Assembly (NCBI RefSeq): GCF_001279725.1
Contig: NZ_LGDE01000001.1
Location: 203,810-267,809, forward strand
Length of the DNA stretch: 64,000 nt
Source of the DNA: Streptomyces sp. WM4235
GTDB taxonomy: Bacteria; Actinomycetota; Actinomycetes; Streptomycetales; Streptomycetaceae
Reading direction: 5' to 3'
Below are positions 55,588-63,962 of this stretch, one piece after another; position 1 is the stretch's first letter, and each line of letters begins with the position of its first letter. A program made the position numbers and the translations under genes. Below the pieces are notes generated by a model. That model saw nothing but the letters and a program-made list of their open reading frames with translations, ran no database searches and was not told the origin of the DNA.

Positions 55588-56433
55588 ATGTCCCGCCATG
55601 TCGCGATCGTCACCGATTCCACGGCCTACCTGCCTCACCCGGCAATGGCGCGGCACGGGATCACCGCCGTGCCCCTGACCGTGGTGCTCGGCGACGAGGC
55701 CCTCGAAGAGGGCACCGAGATCTCGGCACGCAGCCTCGCCCTGGCCCTGCAGAAGCGTCGCTCGGTCACCACGTCCCGACCCAGCCCGGAGGAGTTCTCC
55801 CGGGCCTACCGGGCGGCGGCGGACGCCGGCGCGGCCGGCATCGTCAGCCTGCACCTCTCCGCCGAGTTCTCCGGCACCTACGACGCCGCCGTGGTCGCCG
55901 CGAAGAGCGCGCCGGTGCCCGTCCACGTCGTCGACACCGGCATGGTCGCGATGGCCCTCGGTTTCTGCGCACTCGCGGCGGCGGAGGTCTCCGAGGCCGG
56001 GGGATCCGCGGACGAGGCGGTGGCAGCCGCCGAGAAGCGGGCCGCGGACATGTCGGCGTACTTCTACGTCGACACCCTCGACTACCTCCGTCGCGGCGGA
56101 CGCATCGGGGCGGCGCAGGCGCTCCTTGGCTCGGCCCTCGCGGTCAAACCGCTGCTCACGCTGGACGGGGGGCGGATCGAGATGCTGGAGAAGGTACGGA
56201 CCGCCTCCAAGGCCATCGCTCGGCTGGAGGAGCTCGCCGTCGAGCGGGCCGGTACGGCCCGGGTGGACGTGGCGGTGCACCACCTGGCCGCGCCGGAGCG
56301 GGCCGAGAAGCTCGCGGAGCGGCTGCGGGAACGCATCCCCGGGCTGGTCGAGCTGCACGTCAGCGAGGTCGGAGCGGTGATCGGGGCACACACCGGGCCG
56401 GGGCTGTTGGCGGCGGTCGTCTCGCCCCGCTGA
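55588..56433 (+). CDS. DegV family fatty-acid-binding protein
   Basis: The 281-residue protein starts MSRHVAIVTDSTAYLP and includes VTTSRPSPEEF and IVSLHLSAEFSGTYDAAVVA, the DegV/FakB pattern. Members bind a fatty acid and, in Firmicutes, present it to the kinase FakA; the DAK-type kinase partner is not in the window. ATG 55588 is supported by the -10 box 7 bases upstream. It precedes comEA, as I recall from other Streptomyces. Confidence 0.92.
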   Translation: MSRHVAIVTDSTAYLPHPAMARHGITAVPLTVVLGDEALEEGTEISARSLALALQKRRSVTTSRPSPEEFSRAYRAAADAGAAGIVSLHLSAEFSGTYDAAVVAAKSAPVPVHVVDTGMVAMALGFCALAAAEVSEAGGSADEAVAAAEKRAADMSAYFYVDTLDYLRRGGRIGAAQALLGSALAVKPLLTLDGGRIEMLEKVRTASKAIARLEELAVERAGTARVDVAVHHLAAPERAEKLAERLRERIPGLVELHVSEVGAVIGAHTGPGLLAAVVSPR

Positions 56434-56519
56434 TCACCGGAACGGGTGGCCGGATTATCCACAACGGGTCGTTCATCCACCGGAATTGATGGCTCCGAAC
56501 GGGGATCGGGGCAGGCGCC

Positions 56520-56525
56520 TACCGT
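56520..56525 (+). promoter_or_regulatory. -10 hexamer (TACCGT) of comEA, leaderless type
   Basis: TACCGT lies 6 bases before ATG 56532. Confidence 0.45.
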
Positions 56526-56531
56526 CGTGCC

Positions 56532-57701
56532 ATGACGACTCGAACGCGTACGCGCACCCGTACTTCGCGGCCCTTGGGGGCCGCTGCCGCGGCCACCCGT
56601 GGGCCCGGTCGAACGCACCGTTTCGGCGGTCGGTTCGGCGAAGGTCCCGACGACCGTTCCAGTGACCGATCGGGCCGCCGTCCCGGTGGTGGGTTACGTG
56701 GTCGGGGCGATGGTCGTTCGCGTTTACGTTCTGGTTCTGCTTCTGGTTCTCGTGGTCGGGCGGCTCGGATCGTCGGGCGGCGGCCGCGACCGGATCCGTC
56801 GGCGGTGCGACGCAGGGCGGAGGCCATGCTGACGGCTCCGCCACCTGACGGGGCGGCCGTGGAGGTGAGGTCGGATCCGGTGGCCGAACCGGTGACGCAT
56901 CCGGCGACGGATCAGGTGGCGCACTCGGTGGCGGATCCGGTGACCCACCCGGTGGCGGATCCGGTGGCGCGCGTCGGGGAAGTGGCGACGGGTGACCCGG
57001 CGGTGGGGCCCGCGGGCGGGGGCCGGGGCGCGTGGTCGCTCGCGGTGCGGGAGCGGATGCCCGTGTGGCTCCAGGCGCGCTGCGGGATGCAGCCGAGGAC
57101 GGTGGCCGCCGTGGCGGTGGTCCTGGTCGGGGCCCTCGGGTTCGCCGCGCAGCGGTACTGGACGGCGGGGCCGGAGCCGGTGACGGCGCCCGCCGTGGTG
57201 GCTCCGGTCGTCAGCTCCTCCCCGGCGGCGACCCCGGCCCGGGTCGTGGTGGACGTCAGCGGCAAGGTCCGGGACCCGGGGGTGCGGCGGCTGCCCACGG
57301 GCTCGCGGGTGGAGGACGCGCTGGCCGCCGCCGGGGGAGTGCGGCCGGGCACGGACACCACCGGGCTCAACCGGGCCCGGGTGCTGGTGGACGGCGAGCA
57401 GGTCGTGGTGGGCGTCCCGGCACAGCCGATGGCGGCAGGCGGCGCCGCTCCCGGTCCGGGCTCGGGTTCCGGGCGGGGGCCGTCGGGTTCAGGGCCCGGT
57501 TCCGGCTCGGGACCGCTGAGTCTCGCCGGCGCCACCGTCGAGCAACTGGACGGGCTGCCCGGGGTGGGGCCGGTGCTCGCGCAGCACATCATCGACTTCC
57601 GGACGGCCCGCGGCGGCTTCCGGTCCGTGGAGGAACTGCGACAGGTCGACGGCATCGGCGAACGACGGTTCTCCGAGCTGCGTGCGCTGGTGCGGCCGTG
57701 A
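56532..57701 (+). CDS. comEA: ComEA family DNA-binding protein with two TTA codons
   Basis: The 389-residue protein has an Arg/Thr/Gly-rich N-terminus (1-98), a tetrapeptide repeat (about 115-146), a membrane helix (about 190-208, TVAAVAVVLVGALGFAAQ), an SLBB-like domain (about 236-290, VVVDVSGKVRDPGVRRLPTG) and two helix-hairpin-helix motifs at the end (LDGLPGVGPVLAQHIIDFR, LRQVDGIGERRFSEL). ComEA binds DNA outside the membrane for uptake; competence is not known in Streptomyces. Codons 55 and 65 are TTA (56694-56696, 56724-56726). The N-terminal codons are poor in GC3; if an internal ATG such as 56826 is used, the TTA codons would drop out. The stop overlaps the comEC GTG (GTGA). Confidence 0.88.
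   Translation: MTTRTRTRTRTSRPLGAAAAATRGPGRTHRFGGRFGEGPDDRSSDRSGRRPGGGLRGRGDGRSRLRSGSASGSRGRAARIVGRRPRPDPSAVRRRAEAMLTAPPPDGAAVEVRSDPVAEPVTHPATDQVAHSVADPVTHPVADPVARVGEVATGDPAVGPAGGGRGAWSLAVRERMPVWLQARCGMQPRTVAAVAVVLVGALGFAAQRYWTAGPEPVTAPAVVAPVVSSSPAATPARVVVDVSGKVRDPGVRRLPTGSRVEDALAAAGGVRPGTDTTGLNRARVLVDGEQVVVGVPAQPMAAGGAAPGPGSGSGRGPSGSGPGSGSGPLSLAGATVEQLDGLPGVGPVLAQHIIDFRTARGGFRSVEELRQVDGIGERRFSELRALVRP
56872..56970 (+). repeat. 12-bp tandem repeat (xPV[AT] tetrapeptide) in comEA
   Basis: About eight degenerate units of the GGATCCGGTGGC type encode DPVAEPVTHPATDQVAHSVA and on to about residue 146, between the Arg-rich N-terminus and the membrane helix. It looks like a spacer with variable copy number. 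Confidence 0.7.
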
Positions 57702-60151
57702 ACGGGGTCGAGCGGTCCGGTCCGACGGACCTGCGCCTCCTCGCGCCGGCGATGGCCACGTGGGTGGCCTCGGCCGTCGCGCTGGGGACACCGGCCGGGT
57801 GGACCGCCGTCGGGGTGGGCCTCGCGGTGGCCGCCGCGGGCGGGCTGTTCCTCGCCGGGTACCGGCGACCCGGGCCGTCGTGGGGGATCGGCACCGCCCT
57901 TGCCGCCGCCCTGCTGTGCGCGGCGGCCGGAGCCGGGGTGGCGGGGCTCCAGCGGGCCGAGGCGCGCGCCGGACCCGTCGAGGGCGCCGCCCGGGGGCAC
58001 GCCCGGGTCGCGGTGGAACTCACCGTCGAGTCGGACCCCCGTACCGTCCGCGGCGGAGGCGGGCCGCCCGCCGTGGCATTGGACGCGGTGGTGACCCGGA
58101 TGACCGGCCCCGACGGGACACGCACCAGGGTCGAGACCCCGGTACGGGTCCTGGCCGGGCACCCGGGCTGGGCCCGACTGCTGCCCTCCACACGGGTCGA
58201 GGCGGTGGGCCGGTTGGCGCCGGGCCGCGACGGGGAACGGGCCGTGGCACTGCTCCGTCTCGCCGGCGACGCCCCGCCGCGGGTCAGTGGAGGGCCGGAC
58301 GCCTCGCAGCGCGTCGCGGGGGCGCTGCGGGCCGGCCTGCGGGAGGCCACCGAAGGACTGGCGCCCGACCCCAGGGCGCTGCTGCCCGGGCTGGTGGTCG
58401 GGGACACCTCCCGGGTGCCGACCGATCTGCACGACGCCTTCCGGGCCACCGATCTGCTGCACCTGCTCGCCGTGTCCGGATCGAACCTGACCGTGGTGCT
58501 GTTCCTGCTCATCGGCCCCCCGGCCGGTGCGCAGCGCGCGGAACGCGGCGGACTGGCGCCCCGGTTCGGGCTGTCGCTGCGAGCCACCGCCCTGTGCGGA
58601 GCGGCGCTCACGTCGGCTTTCGTGGTGGTGTGCCGGCCGGAGCCGAGCGTGCTGCGGGCCGCTGCCTGCGGGGCCGTCACCCTGCTGGCCCTCGCCACCG
58701 GGCGGCGCAGGTCGCTGGTCCCCGCCCTCGCCGCCGCCGTCCTGCTGCTGTTGCTGTACGACCCCTGGCTGGCCCGCAGCATCGGCTTCCTGCTGTCCGT
58801 ACTGGCCACGGGGGCACTGCTCATCCTCGGCCCCCGGTGGAGCGAAGCCCTGCAACGGCGGGGGCTGCGGCCCAGGTTCGCCGACGCGGTGGGGGCCGCC
58901 GCGGCCGCCCAGGCGGTGTGCGCGCCGGTGGTCGTCGTGCTCACCGCCCGGGTGAGCCTGGTGGCGGTCCCGTGCAACCTGCTCGCCGAACTGGCGACGG
59001 GACCGGCGACGGTGCTCGGTTTCGCGACGCTGGCGGTGGCCCCGCTGTGGATGCCCGCCGCCGAGTGGCTCGCCTGGTGTGCCGGGGTGCCCGCCGGGTG
59101 GATCGCCGCGGTGGCGCGGGCCGGGGCGCGACTGCCGGGGGCGGAACTTCCCTGGCCGGGCGGGTTGTCCGGTGGGCTGCTGCTCGTCGCCGCCACGGTC
59201 GGCGTGCTGCTGCTCGGCGTCCGGTGGGGGCGCCATCGCGGGCTCTGCTTCGCCCTGGCCGTGCTGCTGCTCCTGGCCGTCCTGCGGCCGCCACAACTCA
59301 CGCGGCCGTTCAAGGGCTGGCCTCCGCCCGACTGGACCTACGTACAGTGCGCCGTCGGCCAAGGGGACGCGGCCGTCCTCGCGGTGAGCCCGGGTACGGC
59401 CGTCGTGGTGGACGCGGGGCCGGATCCCGACCCCGTGGACGACTGCCTGCGTGACCTGGGTGTGAGCAGGATCCCATTGCTGCTGTTGACGCACTTCCAC
59501 GCCGACCATGTGGGCGGAATCTCAGGAGTGCTGCGGGGACGCACCGTCGGTGTGATCCAGACCACCACCCTGGCGGAGCCGTACGCGCAGGCCGAGTCCG
59601 TGCGCCGTACCGCCGCCGCGGCTCGGGTGCCCGTCGTGACCGCCGCCTCCGGGGAACGCCGCCGGGCCGGAACGCTGGAGTGGCAGGTGTTGTGGCCGAC
59701 GGTCGACGGCCCGGCGCCGGAGGGGCCGAACGACGCGAGCGTGGCCCTGCTCGCACGGACCTCCGGACTGACCCTGCTCCTGCTGGGGGACCTGGAACCA
59801 CCCGCCCAGCAGGCCCTGTTGAGGAGTCATCCGGAACTGGGGCCGGTGGACGTCCTGAAGGTCGCCCACCACGGTTCGGCACACCAGGACCCCGGACTCC
59901 AGGATCGGGTCAGGCCCAGGATCGCGATTGTTCCCGTCGGTACAAGAAACCGCTACGGGCACCCCGCGCCAGGTACGCTCGCGCGACTGCGGGCGATGGG
60001 CGCGACGGTGTTGCGCACCGATACCGATGGTTCGGTGGCGATCTCCGGAAGCGGCTCGCGGTTGCGGGCCTTTCCGTCCGGACGGCGGGGCAGGCGACGC
60101 GGGCATACCGGGCACACCCGTTCTGTTTGCCCACAACCCGGCAGCATGATC
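57698..60151 (+). CDS. comEC: ComEC/Rec2 family protein; reading frame lacks its own stop
   Basis: The frame starts at GTG 57698, overlapping the comEA stop (GTGA). About 800 residues look like ComEC: an OB-like region, the competence domain with many helices (FRATDLLHLLAVSGSNLTVVL, LARSIGFLLSVLATGALL) and a metallo-beta-lactamase-like nuclease domain with LTHFHADHVGG (His599, His601, Asp603, His604) and KVAHHGSAHQ. ComEC forms the DNA channel. ComEC-like sequence and good codon use fade near 60100. No in-frame stop follows until 62639-62641, so the frame runs through the YceI-type gene and holA in another frame. The end given is where coding likeness stops; a mutated stop or a frameshift (TGA in another frame at 60147) is likely. 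Confidence 0.82.
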
Positions 60152-60206
60152 GAATGCGTCTTCGCCAGAACGGTACAAGTCCACACAGCACGGGGGTGCA
60201 CCAACC

Positions 60207-61088
60207 ATGTTCGGACGCCGACGGGGGATGGAGACGGCCGGAAGCGCCGGCTCCCAGACGACCGCCACACTCGCGCTCCCGCACACCGCGCGACTGTTGA
60301 GCTGTCGCGTTCTCGATACGGTCCACCAGCCCATCCGGCAAGCGAAGTTCGAGGTCACCGACCCGATCGGCCGACGCGTCGTCAGCGGCGAGACCGATCC
60401 GTACGGCGGGTTCACCGCAGCCATGCCCGAGGGGGAGTACCGGCTCTCGGTGACCGCCGAGGGCTACGCGCCGTTCCACGGCGCGACGCTGGTGGGGGAT
60501 CCGGCGCAACCCGGCACCGCGGAGATCATCCTGGACGCCGTCGAGCCGCCCCTGCTGCCGGCGCCCGGCCACTGGGAACTCGACCCGACGCACTCGTCGA
60601 TCGGCTTCACGGCCCGGCACATCGGCTTCGCCCGGATCCACGGCCGGTTCAGCACCTTCGCCGGGGCCGTCCGGATCGCCGAGCGCATGGAGGACTCCTC
60701 CATGCGCGTGATCATCGACGCGGCGAGCATCGACACCGGCCTGCGGATGCGCGACGACCACCTGCGCTCCGCGGACTTCCTGGACGCGGCACGCCACCCC
60801 ACGGTGGAGTTCTACAGCGAGCGCTTCATCCACCGCAGCGGCAGCCGTTGGGCGGTCGCGGGCGCGTTGACCCTGCACGGGGTGAGCCGCTCCGTGACCC
60901 TGGACACCCAGTACCTGGGACACGGCACGGGCCTGGAGGGCGAGCCGCGCGCCGCGTGCCGGGCCACCGCCGAACTGCAGCGCGAGGACTTCACCCTGAA
61001 CTGGCAGTCGATGCTGGCTCACGGGATCGCGGCGATCGGTTCGAGCGTGGAAGTGGACCTGGACATCCAGATCGTGCACAAGGCGTAG
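60207..61088 (+). CDS. YceI family protein with N-terminal carboxypeptidase-regulatory-like domain
   Basis: The 293-residue protein has an N-terminal beta-sandwich of about 85 residues (SCRVLDTVHQPIRQAKFEVT, TDPYGGFTAAMPEGEYRLSV) of the carboxypeptidase-regulatory type, then a YceI domain from about residue 112 (GHWELDPTHSSIGFTARHIG to the C-terminus). YceI proteins are lipocalin-like and bind isoprenoids or other lipids. No signal peptide is seen, so it is probably cytoplasmic. ATG 60207 has GGGGGTG about 9 bases upstream. The comEC frame remains open across it. Confidence 0.88.
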   Translation: MFGRRRGMETAGSAGSQTTATLALPHTARLLSCRVLDTVHQPIRQAKFEVTDPIGRRVVSGETDPYGGFTAAMPEGEYRLSVTAEGYAPFHGATLVGDPAQPGTAEIILDAVEPPLLPAPGHWELDPTHSSIGFTARHIGFARIHGRFSTFAGAVRIAERMEDSSMRVIIDAASIDTGLRMRDDHLRSADFLDAARHPTVEFYSERFIHRSGSRWAVAGALTLHGVSRSVTLDTQYLGHGTGLEGEPRAACRATAELQREDFTLNWQSMLAHGIAAIGSSVEVDLDIQIVHKA

Positions 61089-61105
61089 GGCCCGCCCGGC
61101 GAGGC

Positions 61106-61348
61106 TCAGGGAGCCTCCAACCACCCTTCGTACTCGCCGGCGAACTCGTCCAGCGCGGACGCGTCGAGGCGTTCCCTCGGGTCCTCGACGACCACCAGCC
61201 ACTGGGCGTCCTCCGCGTCGTCCTCGCCGGCGAGGGCGTCGCGGACCAGCTGGGGTTCCTCGGGCACGCCGAAGCGGTCCATGAGTTCGCGCGCCACCTC
61301 CTCGGCGGCGTCACGGTCGGGCAGGACGAGTACATGTCGCGCGTTCAC
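61106..61348 (-). CDS. Small acidic protein of unknown function
   Basis: The 80-residue protein starts MNARHVLVLPDRDAAEEVAR and is acidic, with Trp residues near the end (AQWLVVVEDPRERLDAS, YEGWLEAP). GTG 61348 follows GGAGAA at 7 bases. It is divergent from holA (76 bases between) and convergent with the YceI-type gene (17 bases). Such a gene next to holA is common in Streptomyces as I recall. Confidence 0.75.
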   Translation of the reverse strand: MNARHVLVLPDRDAAEEVARELMDRFGVPEEPQLVRDALAGEDDAEDAQWLVVVEDPRERLDASALDEFAGEYEGWLEAP

Positions 61349-61424
61349 CCGACCATTCTCCGGCACCGCGGGAGGGGGTACGGCGGGAGGGGGACTGTCA
61401 GTGCGGCGTGGGATGCTGGAGGCG

Positions 61425-62417
61425 ATGGCCACCAGGAAGAACTCCACCGACGATCCGCTCGCCCCGCTCACCCTCGCGGTGGGGCAGGAGGATCTGCTGC
61501 TCGACCGCGCGGTCCGGGAAGTGGTGATGGCGGCTCGTGCCGCCGATGCCGACACCGACGTGCGGGACCTCTCCTCCGAGCAGCTCCAGCCCGGCACGCT
61601 GGCCGAGCTGACCAGCCCCTCGCTGTTCTCCGAGCGCAAGGTCCTGGTCGTGCGGAACGCGCACGACCTGTCCGCGGACACGGTGAAGGAGGTCAAGGCG
61701 TACCTCACGGCCCCGTACGAGGAGATCGTCCTCGTCCTCCTCCACGCCGGCGGCGTCAAGGGCAAGGGGCTGCTGGACGCGGCACGCAAGGCGGGTGCCC
61801 GCGAGGTCGCCTGCCCGAAGATGACGAAGGCCGCGGACCGCCTGTCCTTCGTGCGGGGGGAGTTCCGGACACTGGGACGTGCGGCCACCCCCGAGGCCTG
61901 CCAGAACCTGGTCGACGCCATCGGCAGCGACCTGCGGGAGCTGGCGAGCGCCGCCGCGCAACTCTGCGCGGACGTCGAGGGCACCATCGACGAGGCCGTG
62001 GTCGGGCGCTACTACACCGGTCGCGCCGAGGCCTCCAGCTTCACGGTCGCCGACCGGGCGGTCGAGGGGCGTGCGGCCGAGGCCCTCGAAGCCCTGCGCT
62101 GGTCGCTGTCCACCGGAGTGGCGCCGGTACTGATCACCAGCGCCCTGGCCCAGGCCGTCCGAGCCATCGGCAAGCTCGCCTCCGCCCCGCGCGGGGCCCG
62201 CCCCGGGGACCTCGCCCGGGACCTGGGCATGCCGCCGTGGAAGATCGACCGGGTCAGGCAGCAGATGCGCGGCTGGTCGGCGGACGCCGTCTCGGACGCC
62301 CTGCGCGCGGTGGCCGCGGCCGACGCGGGCGTGAAGGGCGGAGGCGACGACCCGGAGTACGCGCTGGAGAAGGCGGTCGTGGCGGTGGCCCGGGCGGCCC
62401 GCCCGAACCGCCGGTAG
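61425..62417 (+). CDS. holA: DNA polymerase III delta subunit
   Basis: The 330-residue protein has the delta fold: LAVGQEDLLLDRAVREVV at the start, LTSPSLFSERKVLVVRNAHD and the C-terminal clamp-loader collar (SALAQAVRAIGKLASAPRG, MPPWKIDRVRQQMRGW). It opens the beta clamp within the replisome. ATG 61425 gives the usual MATRKNSTDDPL start; ATG 61413 and GTG 61401 are alternatives upstream, and GGAGG is close to 61425. The normal delta length is about 330-340. Confidence 0.93.
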   Translation: MATRKNSTDDPLAPLTLAVGQEDLLLDRAVREVVMAARAADADTDVRDLSSEQLQPGTLAELTSPSLFSERKVLVVRNAHDLSADTVKEVKAYLTAPYEEIVLVLLHAGGVKGKGLLDAARKAGAREVACPKMTKAADRLSFVRGEFRTLGRAATPEACQNLVDAIGSDLRELASAAAQLCADVEGTIDEAVVGRYYTGRAEASSFTVADRAVEGRAAEALEALRWSLSTGVAPVLITSALAQAVRAIGKLASAPRGARPGDLARDLGMPPWKIDRVRQQMRGWSADAVSDALRAVAAADAGVKGGGDDPEYALEKAVVAVARAARPNRR

Positions 62418-62602
62418 CCTCCGGCGGGTTGCAGGTCCTGCGGCAGCGGATGGTCCCGTTCTCACGCCGTTCGTTCCCCGCGTTTCTCGCCCGTTTCGGG
62501 GCGTGCCGGGGAGGCGGTGAGGGCAGCGGGCTGTGGGCTGCTCCGCGCCCCGGGGTGCCTGATCCGGTGCTTCGCCTCGGCGGCGCGAGTGCGGCCGGGG
62601 GC

Positions 62603-63076
62603 TCAGATCCGGTCGGTGGGGGCGGCTCGCGTCGGTCGTGAGGGCGGCCCCGCGAAGCGGCGGACGTAGCGCTTCTGCCAAGGCGTTTCGACGGCCCGGG
62701 GGTGGTGATGGCGACGGACGAACTCCACCGCTCGTTCCGCCGGGACGCCGTCCAACACCGCGATGCAGGCCAAGGCCGTTCCCGTACGACCGCGGCCGCC
62801 CGCGCAGGCGAGTTCGACGCGTTCCGTGGCCGCGCGCTCCCAGGCCAGGATGAGGAGTTCACGGGCGTGGGATCGGTCGGAGGGGAGCCGGAAGTCGGGC
62901 CAGCGCAGCCACTCGGCGTCCCAGGCGACCTCGGGTGGCGGCGAGCCCAGCAGGTACACGGCGTACGTCGGTTCCTGGCCGGGCGGAAGGGGCCGGCTGA
63001 GTCCACGCCCCCGGACGAGCCGCCCCGAGGGGAGGCGCAGGACCCCCACGTCGGTCGAGTTCCAGGGCTCGGTCAT
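62603..63076 (-). CDS. Small protein tyrosine phosphatase-like protein
   Basis: The 157-residue protein has the CX5R loop CAGGRGRTGT (Cys91, Arg97) and a WPD loop (Trp59-Pro60-Asp61 in RWPDFRLP), which are the catalytic nucleophile, phosphate-binding arginine and general acid of PTPs. It is short for a PTP, with no other domain. ATG 63076 has a -10 box (TACCCT) 6 bases upstream on the minus strand. It is convergent with holA; the 185 bases between show no gene. Confidence 0.87.
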   Translation of the reverse strand: MTEPWNSTDVGVLRLPSGRLVRGRGLSRPLPPGQEPTYAVYLLGSPPPEVAWDAEWLRWPDFRLPSDRSHARELLILAWERAATERVELACAGGRGRTGTALACIAVLDGVPAERAVEFVRRHHHPRAVETPWQKRYVRRFAGPPSRPTRAAPTDRI

Positions 63077-63082
63077 CCGCCC

Positions 63083-63088
63083 AGGGTA
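63083..63088 (-). promoter_or_regulatory. -10 hexamer (TACCCT on the minus strand) of the PTP-like gene
   Basis: TACCCT lies 6 bases before ATG 63076 on the minus strand, the leaderless layout seen elsewhere in the window. Confidence 0.55.
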
Positions 63089-63767
63089 GCCGGCGCCTGT
63101 TCGGCGATCCACGGTGCGCGCGGCCGAGGGGCCCCGGGGCCCCGGGGCCCGGGTGATACCGGACCCGAGGTCCCGCCCCGGCGAGGGCCGGCCCCGGCAA
63201 CCGCGACCGTCTCGGTGTGCGGTCACCCCCAGGGGATGCCGCCCGGCGGGGCAAGGGTCCTGCCCCAGCGGCGGCGGAGCCACGTTGTGCCAGTCCTGCT
63301 CCGGCAGCGGTCGGCCGGCTCCGAGACCGGCGGTCCACTCCCGAGCCGGCGGCCCGTCTCTGGCGCCCCGCGCCGAACCGGGGGCCCGTCTCCGGCGTCC
63401 CGGCCCGAGCCTGGGGCCTGCTCATGGCGTCTCCCGGTGTCGGCGGGCTTGCCCCCCTGGTTCTGCGGTCCTGTCCTGGTATCGGGCCTGGTCGCGGCCT
63501 GAGGTCCTGTCCCCGGGCGGCGGTCCGTCTCCTGCCGGTGATCCCGCCCGGTTCGGGCCCCGTCGCGTCGCCCGCCCCAGGGCGGCCCCGCAGCTGTTGG
63601 CATCCGGCCTTGCCCTCGCACGGGCCGCCGGCCCGCTCCCGGTGTCAGGGCCGACGCCCCGGCCGGCCACGGGCAGCGCCCCAGCTCACACCCGCCCCGC
63701 CACGGCCCGGCGGCCCGGCCCCGTTCCCGCCTCGGCCGGGGCCCGCCCCGTCCCGTATAACGGCCCC
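63089..63767. other. very GC-rich stretch without a convincing gene
   Basis: The stretch is almost entirely G and C, with many short CCGG-, CCCG- and GGCC-type words, for example GGGGCCCCGGGGCCCCGGGG near 63129-63149. Open frames exist on both strands, but they read as low-complexity Gly/Pro/Arg/Ala and show no start signal or known motif. I see nothing here that I would call a gene. Confidence 0.6.
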
Positions 63768-63962
63768 GTGCAGGCAGGCACTGCGGCACCCGCCTCGGCC
63801 CGGCGGTCCGGCCTCGTCCCCCGCGACGGCCAGGCTCCGCACCCGCCGCGGCCCGGCGGCCCGCCCCCGTCCCCACCCCAGCCCGGCCCCATCTCCTCGC
63901 GGCGGCCAGGCGCTCCCGCCCCCGGCCCCGCGCAGGCACCGGCGGCACCCGCCACGGCCCGG
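63697..63962. repeat. scattered CCGCC-N-CGGCCCGG units
   Basis: The 14-base word CCGCCNCGGCCCGG begins at 63697, 63790, 63843 and 63949 (spacing 93, 53 and 106). The text between also shares CCCCGTCCC and CGCAGGCA-like pieces, so an old repeated unit is likely. Confidence 0.5.

Noticed and set aside
56599..56832. 77-residue hydrophobic frame inside the comEA 5' region
   Set aside because: It has a membrane-like stretch and moderate GC3, but overlaps comEA, ends just inside it and has no ribosome site; the Arg-rich comEA N-terminus is typical of Streptomyces ComEA.
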